This document shows, one piece after another, positions 28,962 through 37,148 of a stretch of 64,000 nucleotides of DNA (position 1 is its first letter; each line of letters starts with the position of its first letter). The translations under genes were made by a program, and so were the position numbers. Source of the stretch: UBA9676 sp036005525 (GTDB lineage: Bacteria > Actinomycetota > Actinomycetes > Streptosporangiales > Streptosporangiaceae). The notes under the pieces were generated by a model. It was not told the DNA's origin and searched no databases. It saw only the letters and a list, made by a program, of their open reading frames with translations. The stretch is taken from the NCBI GenBank assembly GCA_036005525.1, contig DASYQM010000249.1:33770-97769 (forward strand), in the 5' to 3' direction.

Positions 28962-29866
28962 CAGGTGGGACCGGCGGGCCGGTGGCTCTCCCCGGCGCGC
29001 TGGCCCAGGTCGGCCCGGTGGTCCTGCCCGGCCTGGTCGCCGTATCCGGCCCTGGTGCCCTGCCCGGCCTGGTCGCCCTGCCCGGCTCCAGTGCCCTGCC
29101 CGGCCTGGTCGCCCTGCCCGGCTCCGCTGCCTTGCCCGGCATGATGATTCTCCTCAGCCCGCAGGGTGTACCCCACGCCGCGCTGGGTGTGGATCAGTGG
29201 CGGGCCCAGCGGGTCGAGCTTGCGGCGCAGGTAGCTGACATAGGTCTCGACGATCTGCGACTGCCCGGCGTAGTCCCAGCCCCACACGCTCTCCAGCAGC
29301 TGGGCGCGGGTGAGCACCCGGCCCCGGTGCCGCAGGAGGCAGGCGAGCAGCCGGAACTCGGTGGGCGACAGGTCAACCGGCACACCCGCCCGGCGCACCG
29401 TCCAGCGTGACTCGTCCAGCTCCAGGTCGCCCACCCGGAGCGTCGTGTCGGCCCGCGCGTCCCCGCTGACACCGGACCGCGCTGCCCGCCGCAGGACGGC
29501 CCGGACCCGGGCCACCAGCGCCTCCACCGAGAATGGCTTGGTCACATAGTCGTCGCCGCCGAGCGCCAGCCCGGTGACGGTGTCGGAGGAGGTGTCCCGG
29601 GCGGTCAGGAAGATCACCGGGACCTCGTTGCCCAGGGCGCGCAGCCGACGGCACACCTCGAACCCGTCGAGGTCGGGCATCACCACATCGAGCACGATCA
29701 GGTCGGGCCGCAGCGCCTCGGCCTGGCGGATCGCGTCCATCCCGCCCGTGGCCGTGCTCACAGCGCAGCCATGGAACTTGAGCGCGACCTGCACCAGCTC
29801 ACGGATGTTCGGTTCGTCGTCGACGACGAGTACCTGCGGGATCCGTTCGTTGTCTGTCATCACCAT
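28961..29866 (-). CDS. OmpR/PhoB-family response regulator with repetitive tail
   Basis: A 301-residue regulator. The receiver domain (residues about 10-125) has VLVVDDEPNIREL, the phosphoacceptor Asp in LIVLDVVMPDLDG, and GGDDYVTKPFSVEAL. The winged-helix DNA-binding domain (about 150-240) ends with YLRRKLDPLGPPLIHTQRGVGYTLR. Residues from about 242 onward are a Gly/Gln/Ala-rich tail with a 12-residue unit of GAGQGDQAGQGT type, not part of the usual protein. It is transcribed ahead of the kinase. A strong hairpin separates it from the gene upstream. Confidence 0.93.
   Translation of the reverse strand: MVMTDNERIPQVLVVDDEPNIRELVQVALKFHGCAVSTATGGMDAIRQAEALRPDLIVLDVVMPDLDGFEVCRRLRALGNEVPVIFLTARDTSSDTVTGLALGGDDYVTKPFSVEALVARVRAVLRRAARSGVSGDARADTTLRVGDLELDESRWTVRRAGVPVDLSPTEFRLLACLLRHRGRVLTRAQLLESVWGWDYAGQSQIVETYVSYLRRKLDPLGPPLIHTQRGVGYTLRAEENHHAGQGSGAGQGDQAGQGTGAGQGDQAGQGTRAGYGDQAGQDHRADLGQRAGESHRPAGPT
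29022..29140. repeat. 36-bp in-frame tandem repeat in the response-regulator tail
   Basis: Three units of 36 bp (starting 29022, 29058 and 29094) plus 11 bp of a fourth. Units two and three differ only near their ends; unit one is more diverged. The period is a multiple of three, so each copy adds 12 residues to the regulator's C-terminus and keeps frame. Confidence 0.85.
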
Positions 29867-29937
29867 GGCGCATTCTGCGGGTTGGCCCGGTCGGACGTTG
29901 CACCGCTGATCCTGCCGAACGAAGGCTGCTCAGGCTA

Positions 29938-29969
29938 CCGCCTCCCGCGGCCGGGGCCGCGGGAGGCGG
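29938..29969 (-). terminator. Perfect 15-bp stem hairpin between the anchored hypothetical gene and the response regulator
   Basis: CCGCCTCCCGCGGCC is followed after two bases by its exact reverse complement. A second, outer pair of arms (CGAAGGC about 29920 and GCCTTCG about 29983) could extend it. It begins about 25 nt past the stop of the minus-strand gene ending at 29994. There is no T run, so it would be a strong hairpin terminator of the actinobacterial kind or an mRNA-stability element. Confidence 0.6.
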
Positions 29970-29993
29970 ACAGGGTGCTCGGCCTTCGTCCGG

Positions 29994-30905
29994 CTATCTG
30001 TTCGGAGGCCGGACGAAGATAAGCCTGGCGTCTTTGGCTCCGCTGATCACCGGCCCGCCGACCCAGACGGGCTGGCCGACGGCGAGCGTGGACTCACTGA
30101 TCTTGCCACTCAGGTCCCTCACGACCGTGTTGCTGACCAGGTCCCAGCTCCAGATGGTGCCGTCGGCGGCCTTGACCACGATGGAGTTGCCGCTGTTCAC
30201 CGATTCGATCACGCCTCGCTCGTAGGCGAGCGTGCGGATGGCGCCGGATCGGCCCCGGAAGGAGAACTGGCCGTCAACCCCCCGCAGGAGGAAGAACCGG
30301 ACGATCCGGCGGCGGATGAAGCGGCAGCGCGCGGTGGCCGCGCGGGCGGCTCTCGACAGCCGGGGGTGCCCGCTGAGCCGTGCCGCCCTGGCGGCCCGCG
30401 CCGCCTTGGCGCATCGCCGGACCGCCGGGGCGGCTGCCGTGGCGCCGGTTCCGGCGCTCGGGGCCGAGGCCGCCGCGGCGGTGGCGACCGCGGCGTTGGG
30501 CGAGCCCGCCGCGTTCAGCGTGGCGTTGAGCAGGGCGGCCTGGCTGCCGGTGCCTGCCGTGTCGGCCGTCGTGCCTGCCCCGCTGCCGCCCGGTCCGCTC
30601 CCGGTACTGCCGGCTGCGCCGGTGCCGGCGGAGGGTGTGGTGGAGAGGGACGTGCTGGCCAGAGACGCCCCGGCGATTGCGCCGCCGCCCGCGAGCAGGG
30701 CCGCCAGGGCGATCCCTACCGTCCAGTGCCACGCCCTGTGGCGGTCTTTGGTCGCGTGTGTCTGTGGCCCTGGCTGCCAGGGATATCCCGAGCCGGGACC
30801 TTGACCGCCGGGTGGCACGCCCTGGCCGCGCCAGAACTGCTCTGTGGGTTGGTGGTCGCCGGGATCGCCGCCAGCGGGCCGGTAGAAGTTGTCCATGGGT
30901 GTCAT
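29994..30905 (-). CDS. Membrane-anchored hypothetical protein with C-terminal beta-rich domain
   Basis: About 303 residues starting MTPMDNFYRPAGGD. A Pro/Gly/Gln-rich cytoplasmic segment is followed by one membrane helix (WTVGIALAALLAGGGAIAGA), then a long Ser/Thr/Gly/Ala spacer, an Arg-rich patch, and a C-terminal domain of about 80 residues (RGVIESVNSGNSIVVKAADG, then LAVGQPVWVGGPV). That domain resembles the DUF5666-like beta domains of secreted proteins. I do not recognise a function. It lies just upstream of the two-component pair and could be its target or sensor partner; that is inference. An upstream alternative start exists, but MTPMDN best fits the composition change. Confidence 0.6.
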   Translation of the reverse strand: MTPMDNFYRPAGGDPGDHQPTEQFWRGQGVPPGGQGPGSGYPWQPGPQTHATKDRHRAWHWTVGIALAALLAGGGAIAGASLASTSLSTTPSAGTGAAGSTGSGPGGSGAGTTADTAGTGSQAALLNATLNAAGSPNAAVATAAAASAPSAGTGATAAAPAVRRCAKAARAARAARLSGHPRLSRAARAATARCRFIRRRIVRFFLLRGVDGQFSFRGRSGAIRTLAYERGVIESVNSGNSIVVKAADGTIWSWDLVSNTVVRDLSGKISESTLAVGQPVWVGGPVISGAKDARLIFVRPPNR

Positions 30906-31047
30906 GGTCCCGGCCGGGCCTGTGACAACAGCCAGCCGAAGCTGGGATTTCCCTGGGAACGAGCTACATGTTCGCTCCGGGCGCCCCGGGGCTGGCCCGT
31001 CTGTGGGCGCCACGTATGGCGGCGGGCCGCATGGCCCAGGGCTACCT

Positions 31048-31105
31048 CCGCGCTGGCTGCGTTGCCCGGGCTGTGTCCGCGCTGGCTGCGTTGCCCGGGC
31101 TGCGT
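31048..31105. repeat. 29-bp tandem duplication downstream of argS
   Basis: Two direct copies of a 29-bp unit (31048-31076 and 31077-31105) differ at one base, and a third truncated unit follows. It lies between the argS stop and the start of the anchored hypothetical gene, outside coding sequence. The 209-bp gap contains no gene. Confidence 0.75.
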
Positions 31106-31114
31106 CCGCGCGGG

Positions 31115-32845
31115 CTACATCCGGTCCGGCACCGGGATCCCCAGCAGGCCGAGCCCGGTCGTCAGAATCCGCAGCGCCAGAGCGCAGAGCGCGAGCCTGC
31201 TGTCACGCAACTCGGGTGACGGGGCGTTCAGCACCGGGCACGTCTCGTAGAACGTGGTGAAGCTGCTGGCGACGTCGAACAGGAAGGCCGCGAGCAGGTG
31301 CGGCTCGGCCCTGCGGCCAGCCCCGAAGACCGCCGCGCCGAAACCTAGTGCGGTGAGCGCAAGCGCCCGTTCGGCGCCCTCCGCCAGGTGCAGGCGTGGG
31401 GTCACCTTGTCCGGATCGAGCCCGGCCCTGCGGAAGATCGAACGGATCCGGGCAGTCGCGTACTGAAGATACGGGCCGGTGTTGCCGGTGAGCGCGAGCA
31501 TGCGGTCGAAGTCGAACACATAACCCGAGTCCCGGGCCACCGACAGGTCACCGTATTTGAGTGCGCCGATGCCGACCGCCTCGGCGATCTGCTGGCGAAG
31601 GACCGGGTCGTCGTACCGGTCGGCGATCACCCGGCCAGCGCGCTCGACCGCCTCGTCGATCAGCGTGATCAGCTTGACCTGCTCACCGCTGCGGGTCCGG
31701 ATCCGTCCCCCGTCGGCGCCGCTGACCAGGCCGATGACCGCGTGTTCGGCACGGACGTCGTTGGTCAGCCAGCCCGCCTGTCGGGCGACGGCGAACAGCA
31801 TGCGGAAGTGCAGCGACTGCTCGGCCCCGACCACGTAGATGAGCCGGTCAGCCTTCAGGTCCCTGATCCGGTACCTGATCGCGGCCAGGTCGGTGGTGTC
31901 GTAGCCGTAGCCGCCGTCGCTCTTGCGCAAGATCATCGGCAGCGGCTCACCGTCCCGGCCGGTGAACCCGGGCGGGAACGCGCACAGCGCACCGTTGCTG
32001 ATCACGGCGATGCCTTCGCGCTGGAGCTCGTCACAGACGCTTGCGAGCATCGAGTTGTAGAAGCTCTCCGGTGCCAGGTCATCGTCGGTGAGGGTGACCC
32101 CGAGCCGCCGGTAGATGGTGTTGTAGTACTGCTTGGAATCGTCGACGAGCACCTGCCACAGGCGGAGGGTCTCCTTGTCGCCGCCCTGCAGCAAGACCAC
32201 CCTGTTCCGCGACCGGTCCGCGAAAGCTGGGTCGCGGTCGAACTTGACCCGCGCCGCCTGATAGAAGGCGTTGATCTCGCCGGCCGAAAGCTGCTGCCGG
32301 GCGGTGTCCTCGCCGACGTCCAGCAGATGCTCGATCAGCAGGCCGAACTGGGTGCCCCAGTCGCCGAGGTGGTTGGCACGGATCACATCGTGCCCGAGAT
32401 GCTCCAGGATCCTCACGATCGCGTCCCCCACCACGGTCGTCCGCAGGTGGCCAACGTGCATCTCCTTGGAGACGTTGGGGGATGAGTAGTCGACCACAAC
32501 GTTCTGCGCGGGATCCGCCACCGGCACCCCGAGGCGGCGGTCTTCGAGCAGGCCGGCCGCCTGGCGGGCGATCCAATCGTCGCGCAGGGTGAAGTTGATG
32601 AATCCTGGCCCGCTCACGTCGACCTCGCGGCAGACGTCCTTCAGATCGAGGTGGCTCGCGATCTCGGCCGCCACGTCGCGGGGGGCCCGCCCGAGCCGCT
32701 TGGCTAGCGGCAGGGCCACGTTGGCCTGGTAGTCAGCGAACGCGGATGGCCGGATGACGGCGTCAGCGTCGGCATACTCCGCGCCGAACGCGGCGGCGAG
32801 CGCCGTGCGCACCCGCTCCGCGAGAACCTCCTGGGGATCGGCCAT
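31115..32845 (-). CDS. argS: Arginyl-tRNA synthetase
   Basis: Class I synthetase charging tRNA-Arg. The 576-residue protein has the Arg-specific N-terminal add-1 domain (residues 1 to about 110), the HIGH-type motif SPNVSKEMHVGHLRTTVVGD, GDWGTQFGLLIEHL, and the characteristic LIYVVGAEQSLHF. A KMSKS loop is not obvious, as is common in ArgRS; the corresponding position reads SGADGGRIRTRSGEQ. The C-terminal DALR anticodon-binding domain ends with a truncated-looking GIPVPDRM. Length is normal. Confidence 0.96.
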   Translation of the reverse strand: MADPQEVLAERVRTALAAAFGAEYADADAVIRPSAFADYQANVALPLAKRLGRAPRDVAAEIASHLDLKDVCREVDVSGPGFINFTLRDDWIARQAAGLLEDRRLGVPVADPAQNVVVDYSSPNVSKEMHVGHLRTTVVGDAIVRILEHLGHDVIRANHLGDWGTQFGLLIEHLLDVGEDTARQQLSAGEINAFYQAARVKFDRDPAFADRSRNRVVLLQGGDKETLRLWQVLVDDSKQYYNTIYRRLGVTLTDDDLAPESFYNSMLASVCDELQREGIAVISNGALCAFPPGFTGRDGEPLPMILRKSDGGYGYDTTDLAAIRYRIRDLKADRLIYVVGAEQSLHFRMLFAVARQAGWLTNDVRAEHAVIGLVSGADGGRIRTRSGEQVKLITLIDEAVERAGRVIADRYDDPVLRQQIAEAVGIGALKYGDLSVARDSGYVFDFDRMLALTGNTGPYLQYATARIRSIFRRAGLDPDKVTPRLHLAEGAERALALTALGFGAAVFGAGRRAEPHLLAAFLFDVASSFTTFYETCPVLNAPSPELRDSRLALCALALRILTTGLGLLGIPVPDRM

Positions 32846-32924
32846 GCCCTCCAGCTTAGTGGCGGCGAGAGGGGTTCCCCGGCCATGCGACGCCCATGAT
32901 CATCGCCGCGTCCCGGGACCGTCT

Positions 32925-32974
32925 ATGATCACGGACGATCTTCTGCGCATATCACAAGAAACGTCCGTGATCAT
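32925..32974. repeat. Inverted repeat with 12-bp perfect arms between ctpE-like gene and argS
   Basis: ATGATCACGGAC (32925-32936) and its exact complement GTCCGTGATCAT (32963-32974) flank a 26-nt, comparatively AT-rich spacer. It begins 4 nt beyond the stop codon of the minus-strand ATPase gene. It may be a terminator or a dispersed palindromic element. The 132-bp gap holds no gene. Confidence 0.7.
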
Positions 32975-32977
32975 GGC

Positions 32978-35749
32978 CTACCGGCCGGCGCGGGAATCCG
33001 CTCGGCCAGGCAGGCGGTGCGTGAGCGCGAGGAACACGGTCAGCAAGACCCCGGCGCAGGCCGCGATGCCCAGGCCAATGAGGTCGGAGGCCAGCTCGTG
33101 CTGGCGCAATTCGAAGAACGTGCGGGATGCCGGGATGGTCAGGGCGAGCACCATCCCGGCGGCCATCGCCGCCACTAGCGTGATCCGCCACCAGGTGTAG
33201 GGGCGGGCGACGAGGGCGAGCACCCAGAGCGCGGTGGCGGACAAGGTGATCACCGCGGTGGTCCGGTCGGCGATCAGGTTGCTGCCCGGGGTGAGCCGGG
33301 CGAGGAGGTAGGCGGAGAACGTGGCCGCGGCGCAGGCGATGCCCGACGGAATCGCGAACCGCAGCACGCGCGAAACGAAGCCGGGTGCCACCCGCTGGGC
33401 GCTCGGCGCGAGTGCCAGGACGAACGCGGGCACGCCGATGGTCAGCGTCGATATCAGCGTCAGGTGACGAGGCAGGAACGGGAAGCGCAGCCCTTGCAGC
33501 TCGGTGACGGCAAGCGCCACCACCGCCGTCGCCACGGACAGCAGCACCGCGTAGGCGGTCTTGGTGAGGAAAAGGCTCGCCACCCGTTCGATGTTGCCGA
33601 GAACACGGCGGCCTTCCGCCACCACGTACGGCAGTGTGGCGAAGCTGTCGTCCAGGAGGACGATCTTGGCGGCGGCACGGGTCGCCCCGCTGCCCGAGCC
33701 CATCGCCACGCCCAGATCGGCTCGGGTGAGGGCGAGCACGTCATTGATGCCGTCGCCGGTCATCGCCACCGTGTGGCCGCGGGACTGAAGCGCGGTCACG
33801 AAGATCTGCTTCTGGCGTGGGGTGACCCGCCCGAATACCGAGTTGCCCTCCAGAGCGTCGGCCACCGCCGCCAGCTCCGGTTCTGGCAGCTGGTTCCCGC
33901 CGTCCGCGGCCTCGCCCGTAACTCCGGCGGCCGCAACCCTGGCTGCGGCCCCATCCCTGGCTGCGGCGGCCCGGTGGTCGGCCGCGTCCCTGTCCCCGGC
34001 TGCGTCCCTGTCCCCGGCTGCGTCCCTGTCTCCGGCCTGGTCCGCCTCTTCTGCCCCGGTGGGCAGGGTACGGGCATCGACCGGGTGGTCGGCGCCGCCG
34101 ATCCCCAGTTGCCTGGCGATGGCGCCGACCGACACCGCGCTGTCGCCGGAGATCACCTTGACGGAGACATCCTGCTCGGCGAAGTAGGCCAGGGTGCGGG
34201 GCGCCTCGGCGCGCAACCGCTGCCGCAGCACGAGCAGCGCCGCCGCGTCTACCTGCAGCCCGTCCGCGCCGGGACGGCCGAGATCGCTGAACCCGGTCTC
34301 GTCGGCCCGCCCGAGCACCAGCACGCGCAGGCCGTCCGCCGCCTTCGCGTTGGCCTGTTCACGGGCCGGATCTCCGGGTGACAGCAGCACATCGGGCGCG
34401 CCGAGGACCCAGCCGCCGCTGGCGGGGCCGGCGTCCGCGAAGACCGCCCCGCTCCATTTGCGCGCCGAGGAGAAAGGCACGACGTGGACCGGCCGCCAGC
34501 GCGTCTCGCCGCCGGGGGCACCGGCCAGCGCGGGAGCCCTCTCGGCGGGAACGTCCCTCGCGGACGCCCCCTGGGCAGGCACCCTCTCCAGGGACGCCCC
34601 TCCCGTGGAAGCTTCCCCCGTGGCAGCTTCCCCCGTGGCAGCTTCCTCCGTCGAAGCGCCCACGGTGGAAGCGCCCTCCGTGCGCAGGCCTGCCAGCCCG
34701 CTGGCGATCGCCTGCATGGTCGAGTTCGGCCTCTCCTCGGCCCCCACCAGGCTTGCGAGCACCTTCCGGGCGGGCAGACCCGGCACGAGCTCGATCACCT
34801 GGTCCAGCTCCATCCCCGGTTCGGTCAGCGTCCCGGTCTTGTCGAGGCACAGCACGTCGACCCGGGCGAGGACCTCGATGGCGGGCAGCTCCTGTACCAG
34901 GCACCGCCGCCTTCCCAGCCTGATCACCCCGACAGCGAACGCCACGCTGGTCAGCAGCACCAGCCCCTCCGGGATCATCGTGATGATGCCCGCCACCGCT
35001 CCGGCCACCGCATCGGGAAAGTCCCCGCTGGCGTACGCGAGCTGGCTCGCTGTGAGCAACGCCGCCACGGGCACGATCACCCACGTGATGATGCGGAGGA
35101 AACGGTTGATGCCGGCCATGAGCTCGGATCTGGCGAGGCTGAATACGCTGGCCTCGTCCTCCAGCCGGGCCGCGTACGAGCGGCGGCCCACCCGGGTCGC
35201 TGTGAACGCCCCGGAACCGCTCACCGCGAAGCTGCCCGAGAGCACCTGGTCGCCGGGTTTTTTGGTGACCGGGTCGGTCTCACCGGTGAGCAGCGACTCG
35301 TCGACCTCCATGCCAGGCTCACCTGGCCCGTCGGTGATCTCGCCGTCCACCATGATCCGGTCCCCGGGGCCGACAAGGATGAGGTCATCCAGGACGATGT
35401 CCTGGGGCCGCAACTCGGCCTCCGCGCCGTCCCGCATCACCCGGACTGGCTCTTCCCCGAGCACGGCGAGGCGGTCCAGCGTCCGTTTTGCGCGCAGCTC
35501 CTGCACCACGCCGATGCCGGTGTTCGCGACGATGACCAGCCCGAACAGGGCGTCTTGCGGGTGCCCGGTGACCAGCACCACCGCGGCCAGCGCGCCGACG
35601 ATCGCGTTGAACCTGGTCAGCACGTTCGCGCGAACGATGTGCGATACCGGCCGGCTCGTCCGGCGGGCGGTGTCGTTCGTCTCGCCGTTCGCGACGCGCT
35701 GCGCCACCTGAGCGCTGGTCAACCCGCTCTGCTGCGGGTGGGTTTCCAC
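32978..35749 (-). CDS. ctpE: CtpE-like cation-translocating P-type ATPase
   Basis: About 923 residues. It starts VETHPQQSGLTSAQVAQRVANGETND, behind an AGGGGGA ribosome-binding site; the frame is open further upstream but there it is a shadow of plsX. Landmarks: EVDESLLTGETDPV (actuator), PEGL in helix 4, phosphorylation site DKTGTLTEPG (D303), TGDGIND, and six C-terminal helices. The sequence closely follows mycobacterial CtpE, implicated in Ca2+ uptake. Two low-complexity insertions, at about residues 355-413 and 566-618, interrupt the nucleotide-binding and phosphorylation domains. Transported ion is inferred. Confidence 0.88.
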   Translation of the reverse strand: METHPQQSGLTSAQVAQRVANGETNDTARRTSRPVSHIVRANVLTRFNAIVGALAAVVLVTGHPQDALFGLVIVANTGIGVVQELRAKRTLDRLAVLGEEPVRVMRDGAEAELRPQDIVLDDLILVGPGDRIMVDGEITDGPGEPGMEVDESLLTGETDPVTKKPGDQVLSGSFAVSGSGAFTATRVGRRSYAARLEDEASVFSLARSELMAGINRFLRIITWVIVPVAALLTASQLAYASGDFPDAVAGAVAGIITMIPEGLVLLTSVAFAVGVIRLGRRRCLVQELPAIEVLARVDVLCLDKTGTLTEPGMELDQVIELVPGLPARKVLASLVGAEERPNSTMQAIASGLAGLRTEGASTVGASTEEAATGEAATGEASTGGASLERVPAQGASARDVPAERAPALAGAPGGETRWRPVHVVPFSSARKWSGAVFADAGPASGGWVLGAPDVLLSPGDPAREQANAKAADGLRVLVLGRADETGFSDLGRPGADGLQVDAAALLVLRQRLRAEAPRTLAYFAEQDVSVKVISGDSAVSVGAIARQLGIGGADHPVDARTLPTGAEEADQAGDRDAAGDRDAAGDRDAADHRAAAARDGAAARVAAAGVTGEAADGGNQLPEPELAAVADALEGNSVFGRVTPRQKQIFVTALQSRGHTVAMTGDGINDVLALTRADLGVAMGSGSGATRAAAKIVLLDDSFATLPYVVAEGRRVLGNIERVASLFLTKTAYAVLLSVATAVVALAVTELQGLRFPFLPRHLTLISTLTIGVPAFVLALAPSAQRVAPGFVSRVLRFAIPSGIACAAATFSAYLLARLTPGSNLIADRTTAVITLSATALWVLALVARPYTWWRITLVAAMAAGMVLALTIPASRTFFELRQHELASDLIGLGIAACAGVLLTVFLALTHRLPGRADSRAGR

Positions 35750-35834
35750 GAATCCCCCTATCGGGCACGCTGCCTGATGCCATCCTCGCAGGCCGGGTGA
35801 GGTGGCGGCGTCGCGGGCGGCGCAGGTGGCGGCG

Positions 35835-36902
35835 TCACGGGCGGCGCAGGAAAAGGCCACCCCGGTGGCCGGAGCCGAGCCGCTCCCTGATCTTTTCGGT
35901 GATGTGCCCGCGCGCCAGATCCGCCGCGAGCTGGCAGGCGGACGCGATCCCCTTGGCGGTCGAGCTCCCGTGGGCGATGACCACCGTGCCCTCCAAGCCA
36001 AGCAGTGCGGCCCCGCCGTAGGTCTCCGCGTCCATCTGCCCGGCAAGCTCGCGCAGGGCCCGTCGCTGGAAAAGGGCCCCGAACCGGGCACCCGGCGAGC
36101 CCTGGACCGCCGCCCGCACCTGCTCGGTGGCGAAGGAGCCGACACCCTCGATGGTCTTGAGTGCCACGTTTCCGGTGAAGCCGTCGGTCACCACCACGTC
36201 CACCTTGCCGGTCAGCAGGTCGCTGCCCTCGATATTGCCGGTGAAGCGCATCGGCAGGCCGCCATGCGGGGGCGCGATGAGCAGCTCGTGTGCCCGGCGG
36301 GCGAGCTTGTTTCCCTTCGCCGGTTCGGCGCCGATCGTGAGGAGGCCCACCAGCGGATCCTCTACCCCGAAGGCCACCTGGGCGTAGGCGACACCGAGCT
36401 GGGCGAACTGGAACAGCATCTCCGGCTTGGGGTCGGCGATGGCGCCGGCGTCCACCAGGAGCGTGGGTTTCGGCCTGGTGGGCAGGACCACGGCCAGGCC
36501 GGGTTGCAGCAGCCCGGGCAGCGATCTCAGCCGAAGCTGGGCGGTCGCGACGATCGCCGCTGTGGAGCCGGCGGAAACCACCGCTGCCGCCTGCCCACGC
36601 CTGACCAGCTGGCAGGCGACGGCGACACTTGACCGGGGGCGCCGCCAGCTCGCCAGCGCCCCTTCATCCATGGCGATCGAGTCTTCGGCGGGCACGACCC
36701 TGATGTCACCGCCCGGCGGGCGCGTGCCAAGCAGGGGGCGCAGCTGGCTCGGCCGGCCGGTGAGAACGACGGACATGCCGCGGGAGGCCATAGCGGTGAT
36801 CGCGCCCGCGACGACCTGTGCCGGCGCGTGATCCCCTCCCATCGCGTCCACCGCGATGGTGGGCAGATGTGAGCCGTTGTGTGGCGGAGAGTCGTCTGGC
36901 AC
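35835..36902 (-). CDS. plsX: Phosphate acyltransferase PlsX
   Basis: Converts acyl-ACP to acyl-phosphate for phosphatidic acid synthesis. The 355-residue protein has the diagnostic TIAVDAMGGDHAP near the N-terminus, VSAGSTAA and VVTDGFTGNVALKTIEG, and ends with an Arg-rich tail. It uses a GTG start. The usual partners rpmF and fabD/acpP are not beside it; it stands 85 bp upstream of the ctpE-like gene on the same strand. Length is normal. Confidence 0.94.
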   Translation of the reverse strand: MPDDSPPHNGSHLPTIAVDAMGGDHAPAQVVAGAITAMASRGMSVVLTGRPSQLRPLLGTRPPGGDIRVVPAEDSIAMDEGALASWRRPRSSVAVACQLVRRGQAAAVVSAGSTAAIVATAQLRLRSLPGLLQPGLAVVLPTRPKPTLLVDAGAIADPKPEMLFQFAQLGVAYAQVAFGVEDPLVGLLTIGAEPAKGNKLARRAHELLIAPPHGGLPMRFTGNIEGSDLLTGKVDVVVTDGFTGNVALKTIEGVGSFATEQVRAAVQGSPGARFGALFQRRALRELAGQMDAETYGGAALLGLEGTVVIAHGSSTAKGIASACQLAADLARGHITEKIRERLGSGHRGGLFLRRP

Positions 36903-37148
36903 GGGCGCGATCCTGCGCCAGTCAGGCGTCTGTCAGCTGGGCCAGGGTGTCGCGCATGGTCTCAAGCTACTCACTCCGCCCGGGCTCCGCTGGCCAGCGT
37001 GAGTGCTCGGCAACCTTGGCCGCCGGCCAGATGAGCGTCCGGTTCCCGTCCAACCGGATGCCTGCGAGACGTCGGGCCCGCGGGCGCTCCGGTTATTCTC
37101 CGGCCACGACCTGACGCGTGCCGCGGTGCGGTGCCCGCCGGTAATGGA

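Noticed and set aside
29022..29140. CRISPR-like or intergenic repeat
   Set aside because: The repeats are inside the response-regulator coding frame and have no spacers.
35750..36145. N-terminal extension of the ctpE-like frame into plsX
   Set aside because: It overlaps conserved plsX codons, lacks family similarity, and a good ribosome-binding site precedes the GTG at 35749.
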